A DNA stretch of 64,000 nt from Paralichthys olivaceus (GCF_024713975.1 NC_091106.1:15402501-15466500); one strand, 5' to 3'; shown: positions 34,901 through 46,224, counted from the first letter of the stretch. Program-made: numbers and translations. The notes: generated by a model not told the origin, from the sequence alone.

Positions 34901-35299
34901 GAACAACCACTTCCCACTCTCTTACTTGCTGGTGAAATCATCCAGCATGCGGCAGGCGTCCCTCAGCTCTCTGTCCAGTTTGGCGCGGTCAGATGACAGC
35001 TCTCGGATCCGCTGCCTGTTGACCTCAGTCTGCTCTGTGAAGGCCTCCTCCAGGCCGCTGGCCTCTTCCATTCGCTGCAGCGTCTCCAGCTGCTTGCGAA
35101 ACACGGCATTGCGCTGCTCCAGGACTCGTGCCCTGTTGATGTACCGGGCAAAGCGGCTGTTGAGCTCCTGGAGGCTCTCCCAGCCCTGGATGGCTGAGAT
35201 GCCTGCAGAAGTCTCAGAGTCCTCAGGCTCCTCATTGAAGACATCTGAGCGCTCGTACTTCTCCTTGCGCACCTCGCGCAGGTAGCTGGTCTTGAACAT
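27202..35299 (-). CDS. bfsp1: beaded filament structural protein 1 (filensin), 8 exons, complete
   Basis: Lens-fibre intermediate-filament protein that co-assembles with phakinin (BFSP2) into beaded filaments under the fibre-cell membrane. Coding segments, 5' to 3' on the minus strand, are 35299-34926, 33909-33849, 33527-33432, 32096-32004, 30304-30197, 29243-29023, 28560-28469 and 28193-27202, giving 678 residues (human 665). Seen: basic head ([16 protein letters not shown]), rod with helix-initiation-like [19 protein letters not shown], coil segments in exons 2-6 with [20 protein letters not shown], and rod end [18 protein letters not shown]. Then a long tail with [21 protein letters not shown] and a conserved C-terminus ([26 protein letters not shown]). 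The start is the first ATG of the frame; upstream in-frame sequence has only GTG. The gene is tail-to-tail with pcsk2, as PCSK2-BFSP1 neighbour each other in human. Identity very secure; the exon 5 border has a 6-nt ambiguity. Confidence 0.97.
28469..28560 (-). CDS. bfsp1: bfsp1 exon 7: tail start
   Basis: One base, 30 codons, one base: [18 protein letters not shown] and [12 protein letters not shown]. Aligned with human LTSAFIETPIPLFTQSHG, so it is a genuine exon despite its short length. Confidence 0.92.
28561..29022 (-). other. bfsp1: bfsp1 intron 6
   Basis: Short intron filled largely by a (CT)n plus (GT)n compound repeat at 28913-29000 near its 5' end on the coding strand. Confidence 0.85.
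28913..29000. repeat. compound (CT)n(GT)n microsatellite next to bfsp1 exon 6
   Basis: About 68 nt of CT followed by a short GT run, starting about 22-40 nt into intron 6 on the coding strand. Confidence 0.95.
29023..29243 (-). CDS. bfsp1: bfsp1 exon 6: coil 2 and rod end
   Basis: 73 codons plus two bases: [20 protein letters not shown] through [13 protein letters not shown]. The donor lies in AACAG|gtgggc, 40 nt from a long CT/GA repeat. Confidence 0.96.
29244..30196 (-). other. bfsp1: bfsp1 intron 5
   Basis: 0.95 kb AT-rich intron. Nothing recognised inside. Confidence 0.8.
30197..30304 (-). CDS. bfsp1: bfsp1 exon 5
   Basis: 36 codons: [20 protein letters not shown] through QKQRLQTE. A second AG six bases upstream would start the exon at 30310 and add Glu-Gln in frame. 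The shorter form fits the human alignment (REEKLL) better. Confidence 0.85.
30311..32003 (-). other. bfsp1: bfsp1 intron 4
   Basis: 1.7 kb intron. The coding-strand 5' end carries the (TG)n/(CA)n array at 31912-31976. The rest is AT-rich and unremarkable. Confidence 0.8.
31912..31976. repeat. (CA)n microsatellite next to bfsp1 exon 4
   Basis: About 65 nt of CA (TG on the bfsp1 coding strand), beginning 27 nt inside intron 4. Confidence 0.96.
32004..32096 (-). CDS. bfsp1: bfsp1 exon 4
   Basis: 31 codons: [17 protein letters not shown] through NVSVGISE. A (CA)n array (TG on the coding strand) begins about 27 nt after the donor. Confidence 0.95.
32097..33431 (-). other. bfsp1: bfsp1 intron 3
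   Basis: 1.3 kb intron without recognised repeats or exons. Confidence 0.8.
33432..33527 (-). CDS. bfsp1: bfsp1 exon 3
   Basis: 32 codons from [17 protein letters not shown] to [12 protein letters not shown]. Its acceptor is fed by an unusually long pure pyrimidine repeat on the coding strand. Confidence 0.96.
33528..33621. repeat. purine (AGAGG/AGAGA) repeat ending at the bfsp1 exon 3 acceptor
   Basis: Almost pure purine on the plus strand, so pure pyrimidine on the bfsp1 strand, running directly into the acceptor at 33528-33530. Confidence 0.95.
33849..33909 (-). CDS. bfsp1: bfsp1 exon 2
   Basis: One base plus 20 codons: [20 protein letters not shown], aligned with human [20 protein letters not shown]. 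Confidence 0.95.
33910..34925 (-). other. bfsp1: bfsp1 intron 1
   Basis: 1.0 kb AT-rich intron without recognised features. Confidence 0.8.
34926..35299 (-). CDS. bfsp1: bfsp1 exon 1: head and coil 1A/1B
   Basis: 124 codons plus two bases, start ATG at 35299-35297. It ends [11 protein letters not shown] before the donor gtaag. Contains the helix-initiation motif of the rod. Confidence 0.95.
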
Positions 35300-38200
35300 G
35301 GTAGTACGCTTCTCTCCCCCTGGGCAGATGGTATCCCTGGAGTGCTTGGTCCCCTGCAGCACCTTTATTGTGTGAAAACTCGGATGCTCACCCTTGGCTG
35401 TCTCATGCTAGACTAAAAGCTGCACAGCACTGGCTGGCGGCGAAATAGCCCCCAAAACCTCCCCCTGGCTGTGGCCACGCACGCTGTGGGCCTGGGACCT
35501 TCCAGGGAGCATTGTTTCCTTTGTGGCTTAGTAAAGCCATGCTGTTGATGACAAAGCAGAACCTCAAATGCAAACAATTGACTGGCCCGCGAAAACACTG
35601 GGTGATCACACACCATTATTTTGGTTCTTAGTCAGCTGCTTTCTAGATCCCTGTTTGATATAGCAGATTGGATGGTGGCCCAGCGCTGGACAGAGAGGAA
35701 ATTTCGTGCAGTGTAAATTGTGTGGACTGTGGAAAACTATTCCTGATGTAAGTGTTGACACACTGAGCTGTGGTAAAAGGTGAAAGCTAATTGTGTTTCG
35801 GTTCATAACCTCAAAAGCATTTCACAACACACCCTGTTCACAACACACATCTGTTACAGAAACATGTTGGTTGTTGTTGATTAGCAGTTAGGCCCAGTTA
35901 CATGGATTCATGGTTATGCAAAAGAGGAATGCAAAGAAGAAGATAAGAATGGCCTGAGAAACTAAATATTTGAGAAAATAACATTGTGATGCATTATGTT
36001 GTTTATTTAATCAGAGACAATCAAACAGCAGAGCCAATTTCTTAAACTGCAAAGTGAATGTGTTGAGTGTTGGGAAAATGACTGAGTGGCTGAAATACTC
36101 TTTATACTTTCTATTCCTGATAACAATAACAAGAGCCTGTAAATGTTTTCATCAAGGTGATTTTGTCCACCATCGCTACATGTCTTTATTTCCCTTTCAT
36201 ATTTTCATTATTCCTCACACACTCATTGCTGCAATTTGCAAAGACGAGAGTGAGACAGCGTCAGGACGAACAGGAGCTCCTGCGTTGCCTCGCTCTCTGT
36301 GGTTCAAGGTCAGTAAACGTCCCTCTGGACACATCCAGCAAGCTGTCTGTAAAACAGCTGAACGTTACACATGTCAAACGGCTTTAGATCAGCACTTCAG
36401 CATATTTTGGCACCAGCAAAGCCTGCGGCTCGAGTGCAGGCTGTTATTGTAACGCTGCGATATGAAAATCAAAAACAAAACAGAAGCTTTAATGGATTTA
36501 AAATAACAGTATAATTTCTCATTAGTGAGTCAGTTAGTCATACATGTGTGCTTTCTGTTCTCATTAACAGTTAATAGATCAAACCAATACTGTATAATCA
36601 TATATATGTCTATGTGGTAACTCCTACAGAGTATGTGTGAAGTTAATGAGCTAATGAGCCTATTGAGATAGTTTTCTCTTATAAAGAAAAACAAACCATG
36701 TTTGAAAATCAACAGATAACATTTGTCAACATTTGTTAATTTTGGAGATTATCTCTCTTAGATCAAGAGACCAATTCTCTTCCCCATTTATATTATTTAG
36801 CATTCAGCCATTTCCCACAGCACCAAACCCGTGAATGTTGCTTCCAGCTAATGAACAGAAACTCTCCCAGGATGCTACACTCTGCCTTTGTGAATCACCA
36901 CCAGTCAGTACCAGTCAACTAATGCACTAGAGTAGCATTCATTATATATGAGTCTGTCCTCGTGTGTGTGTAGTGGCATTTGAACTCATTAAAGAGAAAA
37001 TCACACTGGGACAATGTTCACCCAAAGACCGCACAAGTTTTAAAATCATGTCACTGCGGGGACACTCTTTCATATCACTGTACACTGGTGTGTTTTTTTT
37101 AAGCAAATGTAATGCTCCATCGATACTCATTGGTTGCGAGTGGCAGTAAATCTGAGGCCTGGGTGAGATTAGAGAGCTGTCTGGTTGGAAATGAGACTTT
37201 AGAGTTTATCCGGAGCTGACACCTCGTGGGCCAAAGTGATAGATGCTAGCGAAGATGAAGAAGTAGCTGCTAATATCTAAAGGGTAATAAAGACTAAGAG
37301 GAACATGCTGAAGCAGTTTTCTCATCTCGTGTGAGCTGAGAGGAAGGATATGTTCTGTATCCACATGTGTCTATTATAGATGACAGAGGGAGTTGTTGAC
37401 TTGTATCTTTTGTTGTGTTGTGTGTTATTATATTTGAACTTCAACGACTGCTCGCCTGCTGCTGACAGGGTGAGAGGAAAGGTAAATCCATCTTGCTGCT
37501 ATTGACAAATGATTGTCAGGGGGGATATGAAAGACAGCTGCACTACCTTTCTAGCACAATAAGAAATTGATCCTAATAAGTCATTGGTCCTTCTGTCGCT
37601 GCCTGTTTATCTGCTGTTCAGGATGGTTGACCACAGAGATATGGTCCATAAAAGCCTGTCACAGCTCTGTCTATACATTGACCCGTCACATAAAAAATGA
37701 GGAAGGGGAGATCACACGTAATTCTTTCTCGCTAATTAGGCTTATTGATGTTGCACTGCAGTACAGTTATGGCCCAAAAAGAAGATTGTACTCGTGGTCT
37801 TCGTCAAACGTTTTCTATCACAGACGAGATCCCACAGAAAAAAAATCAGATGATGGAGAGAAGGTGTCGTTCAAAGTTGTGGAAAACTTGAGGCTCACTT
37901 CTGTTTCATCTTTAAAACAATATATAGTTTAAAAATCTATACAAAATCATTCGATCTCAGTATTTTTAAATATCTGGAGGAGAGCACCAGCAACCAGGGA
38001 TCACAATTAAATACTTATATGACATCCTGTTCACAAAAGATCAGAAAATGATAATGGCGATGATGGGTAGCTCTGTATATTTGCATGTCAAGATTAGCAT
38101 TACACAGTAACTGAGTCAGTTCTCCTCAGCTCTCAGGAGTTTTCATTCTTCAGCTCATTGTGTTGGTAAAGTGTGCTCTCATTTCATTGTCTTTAAATGT

Positions 38201-39590
38201 CTAATTTTATGAACTTTGCTGAAATAGAACCATGACCCCACCCAACAGCCATTGCTATAGAAGCAGCATTTTGAGCTCTCGTTAATTTCCTAATGTACCA
38301 AAATTCACAATTCATTTAGCAATTATATTTGTAAATAAAATGTCATTATTTTTAATATAAATTGAAATTAAAGTAAAATTATTCAATCATGATTATGTCA
38401 AGAAGGCTAATAACTCAAAGACTGCAGACCCCCCGGGCACATGTCTGCAGTGCACCCACCAGCATGATATCATGTTATGATTGTGATTGTTGTGATACAA
38501 GAATGACAGAGCTCAACCCACTGAGCTCCAATTACTTGTTGTAAGTTCAGATACACATGAAATTGATTTCTTCACGTTTACTCTGCAGTGAAATAAACAT
38601 TCAAGATGTAAAGTGTAATGTGCCACAACATTTGTCCCCATTCAATTTATTGGTTGCACAAGTGAATTGCTTTGGAAGGTATGACAGACCTTGTAAAACA
38701 ATGTGCATCAACCCAAGACTGAGCAGAGATGTGGAAAAAACAATCTGCTATAGAATCTGCTCACAAAAAGCAATGTAATCTTTATCTATATATATAAGGA
38801 AGCATGATAGTTCAGGAAAATATCTGGATTTGCGTGCATGTCGTGCATGTCCTATTATATTAAGGCACATCCTTTAGGTGAGAAAGCAGCTCAGATTTAT
38901 ACCTTCTGAACGCTACTTGCTTGATTAGCAGTTCTAACAGTTTATCCATATGATGAACGTGGTTTGAAAGCATCATTCAGTGGGATCCAGTCAACATCTC
39001 CCCCTCTAAAGAAGTGCACTGTGACGATGTGAAAGATGATGCAAGTACTTCAGATGTGAAAGCAGTTCTGATTTACACCTTCTTAACTTTACTTGCATGA
39101 TTAGCATAAAAAAACAGAACCTTTTCACAGCTTAACGAGAAGCTGTTTCCCTCAGGAGATGGTGGAGATCAAAATCCTAGCTAACTGGAGAGGGCATGCC
39201 ATATTCACCTGGTGGCCATATACTGGTATTGCACCATATCTGCTCTATTATCAGCAGCATTTGGATCACTGTAAGTTAACTGTATATATTTAGTTTAGGA
39301 GTTTACCAGGTTATCTGTATAACATGGTTTAAAAGCATCATTCAGTCGGATCCATTCAACAGTTCACCACCTATAAAGAAGTGCACTGTGATGCTCATAC
39401 AGATGAAAGCTGATGTATGCATGTTTATTTGCAAAGTTCTCCTTGATCTTGCTTCAGTCAGAAGTGCGAAGCTAAAGATGATGCTGTGCACAGTCTGTGG
39501 GTTATTTAAACAGATGCATCCACGAGCACACCATCCTCTCTCACACATGATGAGAGACATGACATGTGGTTTCCTCACTTGAGCGCTCGG
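35300..39590. other. intergenic region upstream of bfsp1 and prokr1
   Basis: The two genes point away from each other, so the promoters of both should lie here. A minus-strand TATA-like CAATAAAGG sits near 35364-35372, about 65 nt before the bfsp1 ATG. A partial direct duplication with an insertion lies at 38881-39418. No other gene is supported. Confidence 0.5.
38881..39418 (+). repeat. direct duplication, second copy interrupted by about 190 nt
   Basis: Copy A at 38881-39048. Copy B is split into 39057-39108 and 39301-39418. Shared blocks: AGCAG.TC.GATTTA.ACCTTCT, then GGTTT.AAAGCATCATTCAGT and AAAGAAGTGCACTGTGA. The intervening sequence is absent from copy A. Confidence 0.6.
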
Positions 39591-39599
39591 CAGGCAGAG

Positions 39600-39778
39600 G
39601 AGGAGAAACACGGGCAACTTTTCCTTTTCTCTCTCTCCTCACAGGAAAGACGCGTTCCAGGCAGCAGCAGCAGCAACAGCAGCGGAGTGTACAGGATCTG
39701 ATACAAAGAGAAATTATTATCATGTTTTAATCAACCTGACAGTGTTTAGCACTGAAGGAGCATCTGCAACATTTTCTG
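39600..39778 (+). other. prokr1: prokr1 candidate 5' UTR exon and promoter area
   Basis: A GC-richer stretch with a CAG-rich run (39661-39684) ends in a strong donor, CTG|GTAAGT, at 39779. A matching acceptor (gttccag) ends at 40277, upstream of the prokr1 start. This fits a non-coding first exon. The 5' limit is not visible and no transcript evidence is available. Confidence 0.4.
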
Positions 39779-40362
39779 GTAAGTGTCTGAAATATTTAAG
39801 ATTTGTGTTATTACAAAGAAAATGACAAAATCAATTTTTTATGCAGTTTAATTCAAATTTACACAGAGCTCTACCCTTTCTGAGAGGAAAGGCTTAATAC
39901 TCCGAATGGAGACCTCCTGCAGTGTAATAGAGCCCATAGTCCTAATTTAAAGAGCTTCTTTTCAGCCAAATTCGTTTTTATCTAGTTTATTATTAAATGT
40001 CTGGTCAGCTGATGTGCATGCAGGCTGTGTTTAAGTGACCACCATAGCAGCCCTGCCATCCTGCTGAGCCTCTTCTGTGTTGTTGACTCACTGACCTAAT
40101 ACATTTCAGACCTTTGTTAGATATAATTATCTCACCCAGGAACGTTTTCTTCTGAGAACATAATAGAAATCTTGCTGGCATGATTACACCTGGAGCGCAG
40201 AGAACATGTCATTTGTTTTGATGATCTGCATGTTGCTTCTGCATGAGTGATGCTGAAATTGGAACTTCCTGTTCCAGGTGAAGCTGTGCTTCTGTTTCTG
40301 ACTCATGCACTCATGCCATGCACACATTTTGTCAGACCTCACACAACTTCACTGAGGAAACC

Positions 40363-40407
40363 ATGAGCCTTTTCCACCTGATGTGTTGGAACCATTTGTA
40401 TCTTTAA
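40363..40407 (+). promoter_or_regulatory. short upstream ORF in prokr1 leader
   Basis: ATG with A at -3 opens 14 codons and stops 26 nt before the prokr1 start, in a different frame. It would lie in the mature leader if the acceptor at 40276-40277 is used. Any effect on translation is inference. Confidence 0.35.
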
Positions 40408-40433
40408 ACCAAAATAAGAGCGTGTGGCGAGAC

Positions 40434-40900
40434 ATGGGGGACTCCAACATCAGCCTCTTGGTCGCAGCATGTACAGAGATGCAGGAGAGTCACCCAACAG
40501 GAAAGCTGGATCATTATATGGACAGCTATGATATGGACTATGGCATCCTTCCTGATGACATCCCAGACACCACACAGGGCCAGGCCTTCTTTGTGGCCAC
40601 CATTGTAATTGGAGCAGTCCTCGTCTGCATAATGCTCGTCTGTGGGCTGGGAAACTTCATGTTCATTGCCACACTGACCCGCTACAAAAAGCTCCGCAAC
40701 CTCACCAACCTGCTCATTGCCAACCTGGCCATCTCAGACTTCATTGTGGCGGTAGTGTGCTGCCCGTTCCTGGTGGACTACTACGTGGTGAAGCAGCTTT
40801 CCTGGAGCCACGGATTGGTGCTGTGCTCCTCTGTCAACTATCTGCGGACTGTGTCTCTGTACGTGTCCACAAATGCATTACTCGCCATTGCAGTTGACAG
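40434..40900 (+). CDS. prokr1: prokr1 coding exon 1: N-terminus to TM3
   Basis: 155 codons plus two bases. Acidic, tyrosine-rich extracellular N-terminus ([12 protein letters not shown]), TM1-TM3, ending ALLAIAVD before the donor gtgagt. Confidence 0.95.
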
Positions 40901-43900
40901 GTGAGTCTGTTAAGTCTTGTGAGCATGTCCCTGTGAGCATGTACTCAATTCAATAAGTCAATGCCTCTTACAAAAATCTTGCAGCATTATTGACAAAGAT
41001 TTGAGTCCATGTTTTTGTGTCAGTCCTCTTCTCTGTCTTCACAAAACCTGAATAATCACACTGCTCTACAGCTGTGTCTTTTTATCCCCACAATATTTTA
41101 TCTTTTGGACATCAGGTCTTCGTTTGACATTATCAATGTAGCCATATTCATGAGAGAGAGCCAAAGATTTTCTATGATTAAAACAGGGAACAGATGTAAT
41201 CGTGTTCTTTTGAATGAAGATGGCTTTTATGAGTGTGTTATAAAAGTTATAAAAGCTGCTGTAAACCGTCCCTTACTACAAGCCTAATCACAGTGGTTCG
41301 ACTTTGTAGTGGCTCACAGCCACTTGTTATTTTCACACCGGAGTGGATATGTTTCATCAGTTCATGTCCCAGTACTTCAGAAACCACAAACATGTGCCTT
41401 GATTCATTTTAGATTGTGAGTTTCCCATAAAATCAGCTCCCCTGCTACTCTGCTCAGCATGCACCAAGTATCTTGAGTTCATTTGTGTTTCCTTCTCTAT
41501 CTGTGCCAGCTATGTTCATGCAGCGCTCTGGCACAGGTTGAAAAATTCTTTAGACGTATTTAAAACAGACGTGTCGAGATGCAACACATGTAGTTTTCAT
41601 GCAGATTTATCCAATATTCAAATTTACTGAGGCTGGACCAAGATTAAATTTTTTGCATTAATTCCCACATTGAGTCTATAAAAAGTGTTCTTACTATGAG
41701 AAGTGAGATGTATGTTTGAAATAGAAGTGGACTGAATTTGAGTCCACATAGCTTAATTTAAGAAGATTGTCAGCAGATGTCATGTCATATGGGCATTTCT
41801 GGTCCCTTTATATGTGGGACAAACACAAACCTGCAGTGGATTTATTAGAGAGTAAGTGAGAACAAAAATTTCTGTTGCCCCAGACCTTTTTTGGGGAAAC
41901 CTTTCCTGCCAACCCCCTGATAAACTGTCCGAGTGACCTCATGTGAGAATACAGCAGGAAAATACATAGTGAGTGAGGAGCCGTGTTTATGACGTTTCCA
42001 ACATAAGACGCAAAATGAGAAAAATACATATATGTCAGAATGAAAAAGGTGCCATACATGTAGAAGATAATGATTTGAACAGTGGAATTTGCACCTTACG
42101 CCCTGTCTCCTGGGTGACCAGGTGCCACCACCTGAATGTCCTGTCATTGTAAATTTGTCTGACCCGGAAAATAGCATCAGGCACTTCCGAGGTCATGTCT
42201 GAAAACAGCCTTATAGCACACGGTCAAAGGAAGCTAACATTATAACATTACATATGCTTTGTGTTGGAAGACTTTCTCTTCATTGTGTAGGGAGTCTCTT
42301 CAGTGCCAAGTCAATTGCATTAGTAAACACACAAGCAGAATGTCTTAACTGAATGCATCTGACTCCCTCATGTCAATACTGTGGATAAGCTCACAGGTAC
42401 CATGTAAGAAGACAACAGGAAACTGAACAATAAAAAGGGAGGAAACACCCATCCTCCCTCAGATGTGAGTCAGTGCTTTTCATGGGGGCCCTTACATAAT
42501 CAGGGCTCTGGTGCAATCAATGGGCATGTTCCATTATTTCGAGGACAGAGATAAGATCAGTGCTGATACACACAGGTTCAGCAGAGATCTTGACATGCCA
42601 AAGAATAGAACAGGTATGAATAATATGCTTAATGATGGCTGGGTTTCATTTGCATACTGGTATTGTGCATGTTGCTCATTGTCGCACAACCATGGCCTTG
42701 GGCACTTGAGAAGAACGGAGCCATAGTCTGTGCTTTTCCTGTGAAAAACGCCTATATATACGAAAACTGTAAAGGTCACTGGAGCAACGAAAGCAAAGTT
42801 TGTTGCTTTTGAGAGGAACATAGTAACAGAGCCCATAATAACACTCTATCGCTCTGAGCATGACACCCAAGGAATCACAAAGAAATATGGCTCGGATTTT
42901 AGACGCTTTGTGAGGAAGAGGTTTATTTGTTTTATACCCGAAACGCAACACTGAGGCCGGATTATGTAGTCGCCAAAATAATGACTATGAATTATTGTTA
43001 AGTCTATAATTGTCCTGCGACTGTGGGAGCATTCAAACAGCAGCAGCAGCTTACTGACTGCAGCTTGTTACAGAGAATCCACAAACTAGTGTCAGATCAC
43101 ATACTTGTTACTTGCTGTACATTCAAATGTTATATATTCAAGTGAAGTGTGTGTTGTAAAGTACTTTGAAATTACTGAATAGGAAAACATCAGAAATTCA
43201 TATTTTGATCATGTTGACATGACCAGGACAATATCGTTAATTTGAACAGTCAGAAGATGCATTTAATTTGCACTTCTTAGCCGATAAATAATGGAATTAA
43301 TAATTTTAATAATTAATAATAATAATAATTAAGATCATATCTTTTATTTGAAAACCTACACATTACATCATAAATGATAACATTATAATTCCACAGTGTC
43401 CTCAGCGCAGAGAAACATCTGCTGTGAGAATTTAAAATACATTTTTATTTTTATGTCAGTGTAAGTACAGGTCAAAATAAACAGGAATGTCAAAACAGAG
43501 CACACTCACTGATACATTTTTTTCAATTATGTCAGAGCCAGACTAACAAGCTCTTTCCCCCATCTGTAGTCTTTACACCTCCCGTTGCCAGCTCTGTAAA
43601 TGCAGAAGTAGAATGGCATTAAGGGTGCATGCCTCCCCAAGGCCCGACAGTGCCCTTATGAAACCACATTTAAATTCACTAGTTGTTTAGGGGACTAATA
43701 TTCATGCATGTGGGCACATTGCAGCAGACTCATAAATATCAGTCCCTTTAGGGGCAGTGTGTAGAATTAAGTGAAATCTCACCCTTCCCAACATGAAGAA
43801 GAACCTGTGGATAACTTCAGTCATGAAATCTCAAAAGGTTTCCGTTTGTCCAGTTTGGAACACAATTAAAAACATGGCAGCCTCCACAGAGAGGAACCCC

Positions 43901-45177
43901 CCTCCATGTAAATATTACGTTTTTAAATATAAATGGACCATTCTATGGTAAAGAAAATAACAATTCAGAAAAAAACTTTCCACAGTTCATTACAGTATTT
44001 GTTCATAAATATTCTCGATGTCCTGAACATCATTTTGTTGAATTATAGTTGAATTTATTAAAAAACATGTATTGGGATTGTGTAAATATTCTATTTTGAT
44101 ATAAAATAATATTTTTAAGTAATGTTTTGACAATATGACAAGTGCATCCACATTAAACACGTTGACCTATTGATATTAGTTTAATCCGAGTTTATTGCCA
44201 CTGTATTGATTTACATTTATATTACAGCTTGGGCTTTTTACAGGGAAGAAAGACTCCATTTAGTTTGACTCCATAAAAAGTACTTTCCTCCCAATATGAA
44301 AAATTCAATTCACTGAATAATGGAGCATTGTGCATTGAACGTCAGTCTTCCATGAATGAGTCACATCTGTTGAGTCCACAAGGCACTCAGACTGTTATAT
44401 AGAGTGTTTGATTGTATTGCGTTATATAGTCCCTGTAACCTCTATGCTGCAATGTGTCTGTGTTCTTCCAGGTACATGGCTATTGTGCATCCACTCAGGC
44501 CTCGTATGAAGTTCCAAACCGCCTACTGCCTGATAACAGTCGTCTGGATTGTTCCCATTCTGATATCAATTCCCTCTGCCTACTTTACCTCTGAGACCAT
44601 GTACCCTCATGGTGGCACCACCCCGACCAGTCACAAAGTCTTCTGTGCACAGATCTGGCCTGTGGACCAGCAGGCTTACTACCGCTCCTACTTCTTGGTT
44701 GTTTTTGCCGTGGAGTTTGTGGGGCCTGTGATCGTCATGGCGATGTGTTACACCCAAATCTCCCGTGAGCTCTGGTTCAAGAATGTCCCGGGTTTCCAGA
44801 CGGAGCAGATTAGGAAGCGGCTGCGTTGTCGCCGCAAGACGGTGATGGTCCTCATTGGGATCTTGATGGCATACATCCTGTGCTGGGCCCCGTATTACGG
44901 CTACACCATCCTGAGGGACTTCCATCCGACGCTGATCTCAAGACAAAAGAACTCACTGGTAGCCTTCTATATCATTGAGTGCATTGCCATGAGCAACAGT
45001 ATGATCAATACCTTCTGTTTTGTAAGCGTCAAGAATAACACAGTTAAGCACCTGAAGAAGATAGTGCTGCTGCGCTGGAGGTCAACCTATGCCCCCAGTA
45101 AGACTGTGGATGAGATGGACATTAGGACCTCGTCCATACCTGTGACAGAGGAGATTGAATGTATTCACCTGAGGTGA
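40434..45177 (+). CDS. prokr1: prokineticin receptor 1-like GPCR, 2 coding exons, complete
   Basis: Class A G-protein-coupled receptor for prokineticins, which in vertebrates signal mainly through Gq in endocrine, neuronal and gut tissue. Coding segments 40434-40900 and 44472-45177 join in the Arg codon of the DRY motif, the intron position typical of this family, giving 390 residues (human PROKR1 393). Seen: sequon N4-I-S, TM1 about 52-79, [22 protein letters not shown]3 Cys131, [16 protein letters not shown]2 Cys214 in [62 protein letters not shown], and C-terminus [10 protein letters not shown]. The start ATG has G at -3 and +4; the frame upstream offers no [17 protein letters not shown] and the PLEK neighbour favour PROKR1 over PROKR2; which teleost paralogue is unknown. 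Confidence 0.93.
41510..42180. repeat. probable dispersed repeat in prokr1 intron
   Basis: Blocks AGCGCTCTGGCACAGGTTGA, TAGTTTTCATGCAGATTTAT, GAAATAGAAGTGGACTG, and GGGGAAACCTTTCCTGCCAA look like a repeat I associate with fish genomes. There is no second copy in the window to confirm it. Confidence 0.35.
43745..43975 (+). repeat. dispersed fish repeat in prokr1 intron
   Basis: Starts TTAGGGGCAGTGTGTAGAAT (43749 on), with AAAAACATGGCAGCCTCCAC, CAGAGAGGAACCCCCCTCC, and GACCATTCTATGGTAAAGAA. The block order matches a very abundant teleost repeat. Confidence 0.65.
44472..45177 (+). CDS. prokr1: prokr1 coding exon 2: TM4 to C-terminus
   Basis: One base, 234 codons and TGA. It carries the end of DRY, TM4-TM7 and the cytoplasmic tail. 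The acceptor is gttcttccag. Confidence 0.96.
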
Positions 45178-45830
45178 AGAGGAGAAAAAACAATAGTCAT
45201 TGAAAGTTGGACTATTGATCTACAGAAATTACATAAACGACAGTTATGATGGTGTTTAAAATATTTTGTATAGATCTCAAGCACCATGAAGCAGAGAGAA
45301 AAGTCCAACCCAAACACTACAAGGCTTAATTGGGCAGCAGAGCTCAAACTTCATTGGTTAGTACATACAGTTCTTCTATTTGGGCCATCATGTGAATGTG
45401 ATTGTTGTGTATGCATTATGAAATATTGTAACTTGTTGTACTTCTAAAATATATAAAAAAGCTTGTTGATTTCTTACTTAACTTTAATGTTTGTATTTCC
45501 TTTACCTGTTTTGATGTGATTTCAGCAACTTAAAATAACTATTGATGCTAAAGAAATGCTTATATTGAGTGAGATTTCCTATTTTAATTGTTGTGCTTTC
45601 AATTAGGGATTTTCCCCTTAAAGTTAATGGTCAGGCTTTTTCCGTAGAGATGTAATTATTGTGGAATTATCTGTACAGAGGTTTGAGGAACCATTCAGCA
45701 CATTTCCCACATCTTTTAAAAGTTGTCGATTTATTGCATTTTTTGATTATGTGTCTTTGAAAAGATTCAGCACATTTGCTTGCATGTTTTCTTTGTAGAG
45801 GAATGTTTAATAAATGACAAAACGCTGGGG
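45178..45830 (+). other. prokr1: prokr1 probable 3' UTR with poly(A) signal
   Basis: AT-rich sequence after the stop with AATAAA at 45809-45814. The end is inferred from the hexamer only. Confidence 0.45.
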
Positions 45831-46178
45831 AGAAAAACTCTTTTTCTGTTCTGTGTAGTGTAACATCCATGGACTTCATTGCATACAACATTAACCCTAA
45901 CCTAAAATATTTGAGGGCAGATGCCCCTTAGAGGCCCAGAAGAGTTCTACTAGAGCTAGTTAGCAACTTAAAGTTTTGTCTTCAACTTGTGGTGAATGCA
46001 TCTCACATTTTTGTGGGACTGTCAAGACCTTATAACTTATATATAAGGGAATATGGGAAAGTAACTCTATATGTTCGGCATGTAAGTTAATTTAAAAAAT
46101 GATTGATAGAAAAGCTGGCCAAGTTCTTCTCTCCTTTGCACCCTTGGGTCCCACTAAAGGCTTTACATAAATTCAAGC

Positions 46179-46179
<1 letters not shown>

Positions 46180-46224
<45 letters not shown>
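46180..46224. repeat. (TTA)n microsatellite
   Basis: About 15 trinucleotide units downstream of prokr1. Confidence 0.95.

Larger units (their letters stand above)
40901..44471 (+). other. prokr1: prokr1 intron within the DRY motif
   Basis: 3.6 kb intron. It holds a dispersed repeat copy at about 43745-43975, a second probable repeat at about 41510-42180, and TAA-rich sequence near 43295-43332. No exon is supported. Confidence 0.8.

Noticed and set aside
35300..35362. N-terminal extension of filensin upstream of the chosen ATG
   Set aside because: The extension begins with GTG, not ATG, and does not match the filensin head. [16 protein letters not shown] aligns with the human N-terminus.
40383..40433. 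N-terminal extension of the prokineticin receptor
   Set aside because: The upstream frame opens with GTG only. The ATG at 40434 has a strong context and gives the normal family length.
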